From assembly GCA_028023455.1 (NCBI GenBank), contig JAQFVV010012394.1, positions 21,286,900 through 21,350,899 on the forward strand: a stretch of 64,000 bases of DNA, written 5' to 3'. The stretch comes from Epiperipatus broadwayi. Its lineage: Eukaryota > Onychophora > Udeonychophora > Euonychophora > Peripatidae. The notes below the pieces were generated by a model. The model saw nothing but the letters and a program-made list of their open reading frames with translations, was not told the origin of the DNA and made no database searches. Of the stretch, positions 23,640-35,303 are shown piece after piece. A program made the position numbers and the translations under genes. The stretch's first letter is position 1. Every line of letters begins with the position of its first letter.

Positions 23640-24948
23640 CTCTCTCATCAATAATATTTATCCAAAAAAGCTTAAAATTTGATTTATTGTTACAACGCTA
23701 ATCACAACTAAAATATAAACATTTGCTTTGAATAATTTTTTGGAAACAATTTTTCTAAAATATTAACAAATTACAGGATTTCGGCAGCATTTATCTTAAA
23801 TCTGTATTCAAAATAAATTATAATAGTGTGTCAAACATATGATGTAAAAATATTATAGTGGTAAACACTAACGTCAGAGTAAAAAGCTTCGTAGAGAATC
23901 AATAGAAACACTACGCTATTTTAAAGTCTATGTAATTTTCATAAATCATGATATATATATATTACATAAATAATATAGTGCTTCTTTTTGTCAGCCATTC
24001 TATTATTCCACCTAACCATACAGAGTTCTATATACTGAGTAAACTTTTATTAAATATTTTTAAAAATAAGAATGTAATTTTAAATAAACAGCTATAGAAT
24101 ATTCAAGAAATGTATGTACTATATTTGTCTTTTGTTTATTTTACTTTAGAAGGAACCTACTTTCTCTCTCGCAAAAAAAAAAAGTTTATTGTTTTTGTGT
24201 CGTGGGAAGATTTTTTTTTTAGAATGTTTAAACTATCTAATGTGACTATTTTTATTGCTAACAACTAATAAAGAAAAATCTTGCTATTATGCATTAAGTT
24301 TTTTAACTTCTTTACGGTTTTTAATGTAGTATTACTAAATATCCTTTAAGTAATTTTTATTTCTTTTATACGTCTATCCATTAATAGTTAATTTTAATTA
24401 ATTGTTTCTTTAGTTTTAGGAATTATTTATACAGATCTCTGAACCCCATAAGAATAATGCATTTTTTTAGTGATATAATTGTAAATGAAAAAAACATAAT
24501 TTATATATAGCACTTTACAATAATAAAAAGGTTATTATAAGAAATATTTTATTGTTACTCTTATAGACTTTATAGGAAAGAAGGATTATTATTCTGTAAG
24601 TTAATCATTTAAAAATGCTGTTTTGAAATTCTTCATAGTTGCATATAGAAAAGATTGTGTGGGAAGAGTGACAACTGAATGTGTGAGGTATTAACATAGC
24701 GCCATATGAATAAAACTTGTACTATCATTTCGATTATTGGCATTTGTGTGTGAAACAAATACTGATACAATACTTGCAATATAGAGAATAGACATATAAA
24801 TTTTTAAAAAGAAATACATTAATAACTTTCAAAAGAGTTAAAGAGCAGACACCAAATAACAGTACTTTATGAGGAGATACCCAAAATTAATCCGAATTTT
24901 GTAATAATAAATTGTGTATTTATTTTTAAGTGATATAAATTGAATTCC
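23640..24948. other. AT-rich stretch, nothing recognisable
   Basis: Homopolymers and (TA)n only. A motif TATTATAGTGGTAAACACTAACGTC near 23853 resembles one at about 34890 inside a palindrome and may be a repeat fragment. Confidence 0.4.
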
Positions 24949-24957
24949 CTTCAGAGT

Positions 24958-25490
24958 CATCATCATCATCAACCATTATCAATCCACTGCAGGATGAAGG
25001 GCTCTCCAAGTACAGACCATCTTCTCCAATCTTTAGCTTCTCTTCTCCACATCACCCCTGTATACTTTTTTATTTCATCCATACATCTTACATATGATCC
25101 CTTTCTGGGTCTTTTACAATCTCTTGGAATCCCATTTAAGATTTCAATTGTCCATCTATTATCATCTCTTCTAGCAATATGTCCAGCCCAACTCCACTTC
25201 AGTCTTTTAATTTTTTCAATGAGGTCAATAACACCTGTTTGTTCTCTTATCCATATATTGCATTTTCAATCTCTTCTTGTTACTCCTAACATGCATCTCT
25301 CCATACTTTTTTGAATGGTCTCTGTATTGCTCTTCCATTAAGTGTCCAAGTCTCAGATCCTGGTAAAACAATTTATTAAAAACCTTCCTTTTCAAATACA
25401 TAGGCATATTTCCTTTTAGTATCAAGTTATTTCTACCAAAAGCACTCCAACCAAGTTTAATTCTATGATTAATTTCATCTAGAGTACATT
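24958..25490 (-). mobile_element. RTE 3' end, 5'-truncated, 9-bp TSD
   Basis: The reverse complement encodes the RTE thumb and C-terminus (NLILKGNMP, a degraded GSETWTL site, and DCKRPRKGS-like and IRKYTGVMWRRE-like stretches). It ends in a (TGA)n tail at the left edge (TCATCATCATCATCAACC). It is flanked by CTTCAGAGT at 24949-24957 and 25491-25499. Stops and indels are present. The clean TSD with a truncated 5' end is what target-primed integration leaves. Confidence 0.85.
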
Positions 25491-25534
25491 CTTCAGAGTA
25501 CAGTTTATTTAATGCAAAGTACTGGTCTAAATGT

Positions 25535-26100
25535 GTTTTTTACTTTTCAAAGTAATCCCAAAACTTTTATAAAGTGATGCCTTTTAATACTTGAGTCATT
25601 TTTTCTTCATCACTTCTAAGTCCAAAAAAAAATTTTGAGGAACTTTTTCATTTGAGGAAATAAAAAGTAGTTACCTGGAGTGAGGTTGGGAAAATATAGG
25701 TGATGGATAAGCTGGGGCGTGCTAAATTTAATTAAAAATTGCTAAAAACACTCAAAGCTTTGTGTACTAGAATATTGTCATGGCTACACTCCCCATTTGG
25801 CTACAAATTGAGACACTTGTGTTTTACCACATCATGAACATTTCAAAACTTGTAGTTAAAACATCTGATTGTTATCTAATGAATTCTGTATAAATAATGC
25901 CATTTGCATTCTAAAAAAAATCAGCATTATTTTGATACTGAACTTCACTCATCAAGATTTTGGGGATGATGAAAATTTGTACTTCAATTAAACAATTCAT
26001 AAATTTGAGTTTTCCTTAGAGTAATATGGATTATAACTGTTTTGCCTGTCATTTTCCCTAATGGAAAACAGAATTTCACATTGTTTATGATGGTTATGTA
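25535..26100 (-). pseudogene. mariner-like transposase relic (C-terminal half)
   Basis: The reverse complement of about 25660-25795 reads HDNILVHKALSVFSNF, then LSITYIFPTSLQVTTFYFLK. This fits the mariner pattern HDNAPxHKA... PPYSPDLxPCDFFLFPK, with the second catalytic Asp in HDN kept and the third Asp lost in the decayed PPYSPDL block. Downstream, SDEEKMTQVLKGITL and FWDYFEKxK match the usual C-terminal end. Multiple stops. A second relic lies at 61140-61560. Terminal inverted repeats were not identified. Confidence 0.65.
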
Positions 26101-26156
26101 TTTATATTATTTTTATTATGATAGTTACATATTTATATTATTCAAATATTGTAGCT

Positions 26157-26190
26157 CTGATGAAGACTGCTGGACAGTCAAAACTGTAAG
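26157..26190 (+). ncRNA. Hammerhead-ribozyme-like core, degenerate
   Basis: CTGATGA (26157-26163), A, stem GACTG/CAGTC with loop CTGGA (26165-26179), then AAAAC. The hammerhead core is CTGATGA, stem II, GAAAC, so one core base (G to A) differs. A related sequence at 50537 keeps the stem with a changed pair. I could not see convincing stems I and III. It may instead be a LINE or Penelope-like terminal sequence. Confidence 0.4.
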
Positions 26191-26439
26191 GAAAATAAAG
26201 AAGTTTTTTTAAGAAACATTATTCGCAGTCAAGTGATTATGAAAGAAGTAAAATAAGCAATATATATATATATATATTGTTTTAACTTCTTAACTATTAC
26301 AAAAGTTGGCAAATAAGCAAGATGCATTTAACAAAAACATTTATTACACCATAACAGAATTTCTCTCAATAATGGAAGTTGACAGATTTTTGAAAGGGGG
26401 ATCCTTGCAAGAGTAATCTAGTGACAGACGTATGTATTA

Positions 26440-26545
26440 CAATGCACTCACTCTCCAGAGAATGATTCTGGTTATTTTTGAATACCCTTTTATAGATATG
26501 GTCATGAAATTGTAAAAATAATTTTTCTGCCTTCTTTGGGTCTTC
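26440..26545. repeat. Repeat shared with 61725-61800
   Basis: CCAGAGAATGATTCTGGTTA TTTTTG at about 26455 matches CCAGAGAATGATTCCAGTTA TTTTTG at about 61732. Both lie a few hundred bp beyond a mariner relic in the same orientation, so the repeat unit is probably larger than the transposase piece. Confidence 0.5.
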
Positions 26546-27673
26546 TTGCTCTCATAATTACAGAAGTTTCATCTTCTGCCTATTTTTATTATTAGTAGTA
26601 CTTTTATTAATTTTAACAGTCAAGGCCAAAATATTGCATTACAAATTGCAATCCAAAAGATATGTTCATTAATAATTAATGCTGAAATGTGAAAAAATAA
26701 AAATAAAAAGACTATAAATTTGCCTTTATTTAATAAACTATAGTGGAACCACAATATTAGCTATATTTTATTTCAAGCTTTCCTTGTATGATGTATATTA
26801 CATATAATAGTTCATGTTTGGTTAATAAACTTTGGTTAGAATATATATATATTGTTTATTGAACTGTGAGTATATAATACTTTTCAACATGCACACACAC
26901 ACACATATATATATAGTATATATAGCATTTAAGATTGTAATATAAACAAAATTTTCAAAAAATAATTATTATTATTAATAAATTGAGGGGAATACATTTA
27001 CATATAGTTTACTGAGTATATATTCAATCTCACGAAAAAATAAGCAAAGGAAAAAGACTTACTGGGTCTTATTTTTTAAATAGAATGAATAACCAAAATG
27101 TCTGATTTTTATCACATTTTCTTTTTTATCAATAACTTTTTTTATATATAAAAATGTAATAATAGTTTTATCAAGAAACTATAATCACTCTGACTGTTTT
27201 GATGTTTGAAAGTCAGTATTAACTTTTTGTTCTTATATTTGCAAAACTTTTATACATAAAAGCATTTTATTATACAAATATCAAATTTAGAAAGGATAAT
27301 AAAATAAGAATAAAATGTATGTGTTTTCAATATAAACTTTAGAAATATTAATAAACAATGATTGCATGTGGTATTCTAAGACAGAAAAATAGCTGTGTAT
27401 TACAAAATTTACTACAAATTTTACTTTTTTAAAAAATATCCATCACATATGGCACTCAGAGATGGAAAAATGACTGCTTGTGAATTCTAAAATATATTAA
27501 ATTTACAAATTTTAATGGGGGTTTTTTTTTTTTGGATTGTTTGTTTATATTTTTGTTTGTGTGTTTATATTTTGTATGTGTTTGTAATTGAAGTCATACA
27601 TATTGATTTAGCATATTTCACAGCTTCACTGTATATGATTTTTTTTATTCCTTTTCAGTTACAATTTATAAAT
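26546..27673. other. AT-rich stretch with (CA)n and (TA)n tracts
   Basis: A (CA)8-like tract followed by (TA)n is near 26892-26925. No gene was recognised. Confidence 0.4.
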
Positions 27674-27690
27674 TATTAAATTAAGAAATA

Positions 27691-27914
27691 ATATAGGGGA
27701 TTTAAACCCAGGCTTTCAAGCTCCATTCGGTCATCATCTCATACAACCAAAACACATGACCAAATACATGTGAAAAGATGAATGATCTACAATACGTGTA
27801 TTTCATGCTGAACCAATACTTATCAGTTGTTGAAAGGAGCTTAAAAGTCTGTGTCCAAATCCCTTATATTATATCTAGACTCCGGGTATATAAAAAAGCT
27901 ACTTATATTTAAAA
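27691..27914 (+). mobile_element. TPE-5: short palindrome with 45-nt tail and 17-bp TSD
   Basis: The arms 27691-about 27725 (ATATAGGGGATTTAAACCCA...) and about 27836-27869 are inverted copies. The left arm is flush with TATTAAATTAAGAAATA (27674-27690). The right arm is followed by a 45-nt tail and then TATTAAATTAAGGAATA (27915-27931), matching at 16 of 17 positions. No coding content. A partial relative of the left arm is at 29585-29640. Confidence 0.75.
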
Positions 27915-27931
27915 TATTAAATTAAGGAATA

Positions 27932-28970
27932 TAAAAATATAAAGATCACAGTCAAAAAAAAATGACAATATAAATAATGTATCCACAAAATATATTCATT
28001 TTGTATATAATCTAAAATGCAAAAAATACATTATAATAAAAACATTGCAAAAATGCATTTATTATATTTATATAATAAAATATATTTTATTTATTTTCAG
28101 TTACAATCTAAATATGATTCAATTATACCAACACTGTCTTTGGAAGTTGTGATATTTCTTAGTCATGACCTTGAACTGAACTCAGTATACATAATATTTA
28201 AGAGAAGAGTTTGCTTGCCTCTTTCAGATCAACCACTGCCATTGGAGAGTTAGCATTGAGTGAGAACAAATTAAAAGCCTATATCCAAAAATTTGGAGCT
28301 TATAAAGAATAACTGGTGCCTGTGTGCAGTGTACCGATCCCATTTTGTGTCAGGATGACTTTGAACTAGACTTATATTTGTAATAACTGTCAAGGCTAGA
28401 AAGAGATAGATAATTATAATGGAACTATTACTTATAACAACGATAGTAGAGTTTTCATCTTCACTGAATTCAGCAAAAAATGTGAAATGGATTTGTGATT
28501 TATTGATTGCTATAATTAATTTTTAAAAACTGTATACCCAAAAATACACAATGTTTAATCTAATTTTATCAGTGTTGAGATATCTTTTTATCTCTAAGTA
28601 ATTGATAAAAAGCTATTGTAGTAAAACAAATGGTTAGCTTGGAGATTGCAGTTTTAATTGATGGCCATCTAGCAACATCATTGTTGAACATATTTCTCTA
28701 GTTATTATATGAAAATTCCCCACATTCATTCACATGCTAGTATTCTATATACAGCTTTATATTGTAACTTTAAATATAACATTCTAGGGGAAAATGGTGA
28801 TAAAGATATTAAAAAATTGGGTTGCATTGGACAAGTGGATGAAGGGATATCAACTATAATGAAGTACTATATATTCTAAACTGCTGAATCTGATAGATTA
28901 CTTGTGCATGTAATATAAAAATAAAAATAAATTAGTTTTTTTTTAAAAGACTAAAGGTGGCAAAATATTC
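27932..28970. other. AT-rich stretch; possible but unproven exon-like segment near 28104
   Basis: A good-looking 3' splice acceptor (ATTTTATTTATTTTCAG) precedes an open frame to 28253. The protein it would give has no recognisable motif, and the same TTTTCAGTTACAAT string also occurs at 27654, so it may be repeat sequence. Confidence 0.25.
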
Positions 28971-28985
28971 TAAAAATGAAATATA

Positions 28986-29378
28986 AAACATAACATGATT
29001 ACCATTTCCTATGCTTACACAAGCTGTTAAAAACAATAGTAAACTCACCATGCAGTAGTGCCAACTAGTGTAAGCCACAGTAACTAATGGATTAGACTGA
29101 AAATATTGTGTTTTTATTTTGGGTTCATAGCTTTATAATTATCTAAATAGATAAAAGTTGGCAGCTGTGGGGGGAGAGGTCATTAGATCCAAAGATCTAG
29201 ATGCAGTGCTCTCTGATCCAAGGTTCCTCTCAGATGAAAGATACATGCTAAAAACTAGGCTGCAAATATTGGATGAGTATACACTAGATAGGAATTTCAT
29301 GCTCAAATCCTTTAGAATTCATTAATTTCTATGGCTTGCATTGGGTAGCACTACTTTATGGAGAGTTTGCAACCATTT
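28986..29378 (-). mobile_element. TPE-4 full-length copy
   Basis: The antisense tail (28986 to about 29036, AACATAACATGATTACCATT) is followed by the inverted repeat (CACCATGCAGTAGTGCC), the core (TGCTAAAAACTAGGCTGC) and the second inverted repeat ending GGAGAGTTTGCAACCATTT at 29378. The TSD is TAAAAATGAAATATA (28971-28985) and TAAAAATGAAAAATA (29379-29393), 14 of 15. No reading frame of note. Confidence 0.8.
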
Positions 29379-29584
29379 TAAAAATGAAAAATAATAGGTG
29401 AATGTAGCTGAATAAAAATATTATTTTCTCCTTAAGCAAATATCATCCAGTCGGTATTTATATCTCACATCTCTTGGGTAATTGAATGTAATGTTTTATT
29501 AATTTAGGAATTGATTCCTATAAAGTGATTTACAATAATTAAATAATATTTAAGTATAATTAATTTACTTGGAATTTAGATATA

Positions 29585-29640
29585 ATATAAGAGATTTAAA
29601 CACTGATTTTCAAGATCCCTTCAGCTATCCACTCTATAAA
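29585..29640 (+). mobile_element. TPE-5 partial arm
   Basis: ATATAAGAGATTTAAACACT followed by TTTTCAAGATCCCTTCAG resembles the left arm of the 27691 element (GGGGATTTAAACCCAGGCTTTC...). A SINE-2 copy follows directly and may have replaced the rest. Confidence 0.45.
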
Positions 29641-29762
29641 TGAATGGCTTTATTGCTTGAGAGTTTATTGGAAGTTTACCAGAATTGCTAGGATTGGAAT
29701 CAAACCAAAGGCTCTATGTTTCACCATCTGATCCCCTAACACATCACCAAACCATGTAGGGC
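29635..29762 (-). mobile_element. SINE-2 (tRNA-derived) copy
   Basis: On the minus strand a head ATGGTTTGGTGATGTGTTAG (box A-like) and GGTTTGATTCC (box B match) are followed by the family 3' part (AACTCTCAAGCAATAAA). This copy has the clearest box B of the family and supports a tRNA origin for SINE-2. Confidence 0.65.
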
Positions 29763-29984
29763 ATTTTAAATTAATCAGTTTATGTCAATGAACATAAATA
29801 CGTAATACACATTTTATTCACTTCAATAAATAAAGCTTTAAGCATTATGTAAATGAAATCATTGATTATTTGAGAATTTGGAAAAAAAATGTATAATATA
29901 TAAGATTTTCATTATTTTGCTATACACATATGCACATATTACTAGAATTTGTTCTTTGTTTCTCTCTTTTTTTATTCTGGAATG

Positions 29985-30360
29985 TGGTTTTATATGGGTC
30001 AGAAACATGGACACTGCTCATATATAAAAAAGACAAATTAAGCATTTTTGAGATGTGCTGTTGTACTGTAAGATGCAGTATATCATAAACAGCCATGATA
30101 AATTTAAAAAGTGTATTATCTGATTGGAGAAGATATAAGTATTCTAGTGGTTATTACTAAAAAAAGCACTATGCCCATTTACTTGATGATACATTTGAAA
30201 TGAGATATATTGTGGCTGTATGGAATGATGAAGAAAAAACCAGCAAAGGGAAAACCTAAACTGAAATATATGTATGCAGTTGGAGGAAACTAGACATAAA
30301 TTTGTTAAACATCTGGCATTGTGGAAAAGCCTGAAAAACATTGTTATCCACCTATATGAG
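29985..30360 (+). mobile_element. LINE C-terminal fragment of a fourth family
   Basis: Translation near 30000 gives VLYGSETWTLLIYKKDKLSI FEMCCC, the conserved thumb/C-terminal block of RTE- and related LINE proteins. Further on comes GKPKLKYMYAVGG, like the GRP-x-RYLD segment near the end of such proteins. It differs too much from the main RTE family here to be the same. It is full of stops. A T-rich tract follows. Confidence 0.55.
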
Positions 30361-30399
30361 GAGAGAAAGATAAAAACATTCTTTTCTAAGTTTTTTGGG

Positions 30400-30660
30400 G
30401 GGAATATTATTTGTTACTTTTTTCTAATTATCTTTTTTTTTACTTCCATTTCTTTTTTTCAATCATTTATATCTTTTCTCTTTGACTTTCTAGTGCTATG
30501 CATTTTACTTAACTTTTTCTGCTTTAGTTTATTTTCCAGCTTTTTGTTCTTTATATGATTTACTTATTTCTATTATTTTAAATTATCTTTTTAAAAATAT
30601 TTTATATTACTTTTCTAATTTTTTATTTATTTTTATAAGATTTTTGTTTTATCAACTTTA
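30400..30660 (+). repeat. T-rich low-complexity tract
   Basis: A long pyrimidine-rich run gives a spurious hydrophobic open frame (poly F/L/S). It is not evidence of a membrane protein. Confidence 0.6.
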
Positions 30661-30819
30661 TGTGTGGTAATAATATTAATAAAGTATAGAACAAAATATT
30701 TAAAGGGAACAAACAATTTGCCAACTTATGAACAAAAATTACAAAATGAAAGTTAAAAATTATTACGAACTTGCTTCCCATTAGGCATCTGAAGCTGAAA
30801 TAAAAGTCAAATATATATT

Positions 30820-31195
30820 TACGCAATGAACTACAGATACTTCAGAACACTCAGAAGTATGGGGAGATGCATGTTAGGAGTAACAAGAAAAAATAGAAAA
30901 CGAAATACATGGTTGATGGAATAAACATATGCTGCTGACATTATTGAAAGAATTAAGAGACTGAAATGAAATTGGGCTAGACATACTGCTAAAAGAAATG
31001 ATAATAGTTGAACAATTGAAATAGTAAACAAAGATATTGTAAAAGACCTAGAAAGAGACCAAATGTGAGATGGATGGATAAAATAAGGAAATGTGCTAGA
31101 ATATGTTGAGAGAGGCTAGAAATCGGAGGTGGATTGAACTTGGAGAGACTTTCATCCTGCAGTGGATCAATAATGGTTGAAGATGATGATGATAA
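30820..31195 (+). mobile_element. RTE 3' end, 5'-truncated
   Basis: Aligns with 42475-42860 of the best RTE copy: MGRCMLGVTRKNRKRNTW-like, IKRLKxNWARHTAKRNDN-like, RWMDKIRKCAR-like and LGETFILQWINNG-like stretches. It ends TTGAAGATGATGATGATAA. Several stops and small indels. No TSD was recognised. Confidence 0.8.
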
Positions 31196-31939
31196 TGAAT
31201 TTAAAACAAATGTTTTCTAGTTTGAATCACTGAATTTTTATTATAACTTTTCCCCCTAAGTACTGCGGTCTGATGCATCAAATTTAGTCCAACAGTCTAT
31301 GTTGGCCATATCTGATTTACATGTTTGAAATAAGTTAAAACATATTATTAAGTTTTACGAGAATGTTACCTTTTTTATTTTTAAAAATCAAATCATAAGA
31401 CACCCCCCTCCCTGCTATTACTAGGTAGCAGTTCTCAGTGGTAAAGTAGAATATATTTATTAATTTCTTACATCTTGATAATTTTTTGGAGAAAACTCTG
31501 TATAGAAATTTGATCTAACAAATTTTTCTGCAAAGACAAGCTGTGAACGTTATATATATATAATTTTTTTTAGACAGATGATAATCTGGAATTTTTATAA
31601 TCTTCATATTACAAGAAAAATCCATTTTTAGAAAAAAAAAATCAAAAAGTATGTAGGCTCAAATTTTAAAATTAATCTTTATGTGAAGTATTTAATTCTT
31701 TTTATAGATTTTTTTTTTTTTTTTTAAAAATGTTTACTTTTTATTAGCTTTTTTATTTTTTATTTTAAAAAAATATTTTGAATAAACAAATCTTAATAAT
31801 CAATTTTGTACGAAGCATTTTATATAAAAATCTAGGCGGGAAGATACCTGTTTTGTGGCATTTATGTTTAAACATCGTTATGTAGGTTATCCAATGATGT
31901 TATGATTTAAATATATTATGCAACAACATTGTGGCGCTG

Positions 31940-32030
31940 ATGCACTATAGCTGATGTTTCTCTGGGCACGTTGGCTGAGAATCCTGATTTAGAGAAAGGA
32001 GAAGCCGCAATGCATCACATCACGTCATGC
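31940..32030 (+). mobile_element. LINE-C 3'-end fragment
   Basis: TTTCTCTGGGCACGTTGGCT, AAAGGAGAAGCCGCAATGC and a CATCACATCACGTCA tail match the 3' ends at about 18238-18315 and 56028-56100. About 90 bp remain, so this is either an extreme 5' truncation or a SINE that shares the LINE 3' end. Confidence 0.65.
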
Positions 32031-32764
32031 CTATAACCTTTTGGTTTATTCTAGGCCAAATAATTCTTTTGAAGAATCTTAAGTTGGCCCATATCCAATC
32101 CAGCTGCTACTCATTTAACATTGATTGGTAAATGGGTATTTAGCTATTCTTAAAGGTGAAACAAAGAGAAAACTGCTCAAATCCACATTTCCTAGCAACG
32201 GGCAAGTCTTAATATTGCTTATTCGTTCATAGTTTTTTTTATGCTGAGCTGTTTACCTTTGTATTTTTTTACCGTTATCCATCTTTTTTTTTTTTTTTTA
32301 AATTATAACTACAATAGTAATTATTCGGCTGTTTGATTAAAATTTTAAAAAGGGAGCAGCAATGTAAATACATCAATGAATAATATATATATATCATATT
32401 TTAATTTTTGTTCAACATATGCTAAGACAACAATAAATCAAAAGTGCATGTTTCTAATTAGTTATAGCTGTAAATCACATCACCCCTAGTCAACGCTTAA
32501 CATTAATCAATAATCTGTTATCAAAACTGCAGCTAAGATTTTTCATAGATTTTGAGTAGCTATCAATTGACCTCAATCTGATTTACTCTCACTCAAGATC
32601 TATTTACGATCTTAGACTCTGATAATAAGTGGGTTTTTATTTATTATCTGAGTGATGGTTAGATAGAAAATTGCTGAAATTCCATTAGTTAATGTTAAGT
32701 ATTAATTGAGGATGAAGCGATTTACAGACATACAAATAAATTTTTACATATTATGTTAGATGTT

Positions 32765-33111
32765 TATCATCATCATTATCATCAATTTTGACCACTTTTT
32801 CCCAATTTCTAACCTCTTCTCCCTATCGCACCAGAAAACTACATTGTTATTCACCCATCTCACATGTAGTCTCCTTCTAGGTCTTTTACAATCTTTTGAG
32901 ATCCTGCTTAAGGCTTCAACTGTCCATCTAATATTGTCTCTTCTAGGAATTTGTCCAACCCAGCACTACTTCAGACTCTTAATTCTTATCAGTAATGTTT
33001 GTTTATTCTGTCCCTCATGTATTTCATTTTTGATCCCTTCTTGTTATTCCAAACATACACCTCTCCATAATTTGTTCAGTGGTCTAAAATCTTTCTATAG
33101 CTGTTTATCAT
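32765..33111 (-). mobile_element. RTE 3' end, 5'-truncated
   Basis: The reverse complement carries the RTE C-terminal blocks (CKRPRRRLHVRWVNN-like, then the FCGAIGRRG-like region), and a TGATGATGATAAAC tail lies at the left edge. It is more diverged than the 24958 copy. Confidence 0.75.
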
Positions 33112-33557
33112 GAGCATATATATATATCTTTGAGATATTAAGAGTGTAACAAGTAATGACAAAATACCATCATGGTTAAAAAAAATAATTAGATAATTTA
33201 TTATTCAGTTCAAGTGGCATAGCTGGTCCATAATCAATGCTACTTGATTCTACTACTGCAACATTTTAAGTAGAGCAATTGGTATTGATCAAGTGTTTTA
33301 ATTTTGTCATAATATTTTATTGCCTACTTATTTAAACATATTTTGTGTTGAAGAACTTAATATAAATCTGATTAGTGTAAATATCAGGCATCACTAGGTT
33401 GAATACTTTAAAACTTTATCCTATGAGTTCCTCTTTTTAATACCTGATACTGATATCTAGTTTGCAGGATCATCATATTTCAAATGTAGGTCATACCACC
33501 AAAAATCTTTCATAAAACATAGCAATAAGTGATCACAATATAATTCTATAATCATTT

Positions 33558-33845
33558 ATTGGTACTAGTATCACTACCGGTACAGGCACTGGATGGCGCT
33601 GTTGCTAACCCCAAAAAGTTAAATATACTGTTTACTAGTCTGTAGTTTCTGTAAATAAAAAAATTTCTTCAAATGAATGCATATACTTGTTGGATTATTT
33701 ATCTTAATTAAGAAAAAAGACATTGTTTACTATTTAGTTATTAAAAAAGGTCATGGCCTAGTAATGTTATATTTAACTGTTTTTGTGTAGCAATAGCACC
33801 ATCCAGTGCCCTATACCATCAGTGATACTAGTACCCATTTATTTA
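33558..33845. mobile_element. Palindromic element, inverted repeats of about 70 bp
   Basis: The left arm GGTACTAGTATCACTACCGG at about 33562 with GGCACTGGATGGCGCTGTTG pairs with the right arm (CAATAGCACCATCCAGTGCC ... GATACTAGTACCC, about 33790-33833). The loop is AT-rich. No clear TSD or tail could be assigned. Confidence 0.6.
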
Positions 33846-34429
33846 ACTTTTTTTCACTATGAATTTGGAATTTAAACAAAAATTATGAAAAACAAAAAAA
33901 TCTAGAAAATATATATCTACAGTACATTGATCACTTATTTACCTGGGTGAGTTTCCAAAATGGGCATAGCAAGTCAGGTGTTTAATACCTCTATCTCACA
34001 AGAAGAATGTTCATTAAATGGATGCATAATGAGTCAAGGTGGTCAGATTTTCTGCACTGGTGAATGAGTGGGTGTGATATAAAAAAGTTGACATTTAAAA
34101 TTTATCAAGATTATATTTTGTATAGATAGTAAATTTATATTCAATGTAATATAATATTTTTGAAGAAAAACTCCAAGCATATTTTAATCTTCTGCACTTA
34201 ACATTTGAATATCAAAATATACAAAATGTTTTCATGCAGCAAACATGGTTTTATGAGAAAAATTGACTATTATAATCCAAGTTTTATATGGTTTCTATAT
34301 ATTGAGATTAATATTTATTTTACTGAAAAATAGAATTTATTGTGATATCATTAACCAAATTTATATAGATATGAATAATAACAGTTGCATAGTTTGTGAT
34401 TCAAGATTAATATGAAATTTAAGTACAGG

Positions 34430-34505
34430 AAGTGACAGTGTGGAAACATCATCTATGGATTTGAACTCAGTAGTCTAATTCTTTATCCTTACACTAAAGC
34501 ATATA
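34430..34505 (-). mobile_element. SINE-2 head fragment
   Basis: On the minus strand: GCCCTATATGCTTTAGTGTA (box A-like), then ACTGAGTTCAAATCCATAG, which contains a good box B (GTTCAAATCC). Only the tRNA-like head is visible. Confidence 0.5.
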
Positions 34506-34771
34506 GGGCAAGGTAAATTATTGTAATCTTTAAATATTTTAATATATCATGTAAAATGTAAGTCATTATTATTATGGAAATAGTCATTTGATAATTAAAA
34601 AATAATCTGTACAAAGGGTGGTAATTAGCTATTTCGGTAGTTGGGTGTTTTCCTGTCTAATAACTTCTGCAGCCTGCAGTTTTGATAAATATACAGTTTC
34701 AGGGGCATACAATAAATCTTTTTTAAAAAAAATGGCTGATAGAGAATGTATTTAATATTTACATTTTTTTT

Positions 34772-35123
34772 CATTAGGGTTATTTTAAAAAAATAAAAAA
34801 TTGTGCAAAAATTAATTACAATATTTACTATTACTGAATATGTGTTACTTGTTAATTAGAAGTAACAATAATAAATAAAACATAAATATTATAATGTGTA
34901 AACACTGACGTCTATAAATATTATAAAGACATTTCATGTATTTTTTTTTAATTTTTAGATTAATAAGTTGAAGTCTATATTAATGGACACAATATGACAC
35001 TTTATGTTTCTATTTTTTTTATTTGTATATTAATAAATTGACTTAATACAAAAAATAAAATAAAGTGTACATATTGTAATTAGTTTTTGCACAATTTTTT
35101 AGTTTTTTAAAATAACACTAATG
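34772..35123. mobile_element. Palindromic element, arms of about 60 bp
   Basis: CATTAGGGTTATTTTAAAAA at 34772 and the following AATTGTGCAAAAATTAATTA pair with the right arm ending AAATAACACTAATG near 35123. The loop contains TAAACACTGACGTC, also seen near 23865. The next palindrome begins at or next to its right end. Confidence 0.6.
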
Positions 35124-35303
35124 TATACAGCGCTTCCAACACACACTAGTGAAGCTATATTTTAATTATATTTTATTCTGGCTTAACACTTTTGGTGCAT
35201 ATTTTCTCCCATATTCATACCCGTGATATGCCCTGATAGCACTAAGCCACAATAAAACAATTAAAATATAGTTTCACTAATGTGTGTTGAAAGCACAGTA
35301 TAA
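35124..35303. mobile_element. Palindromic element, about 180 bp
   Basis: The arm GCGCTTCCAACACACACTAG (about 35130-35150) plus AAGCTATATTTTAATT pairs with AATTAAAATATAGTTTCACT and AATGTGTGTTGAAAGC (about 35258-35295). The short loop includes CACGGG. It directly abuts the element to its left. Confidence 0.6.

Noticed and set aside
30274-30558. 94-codon frame with hydrophobic C-terminus
   Set aside because: The front half is LINE relic sequence and the back half a T-rich tract.
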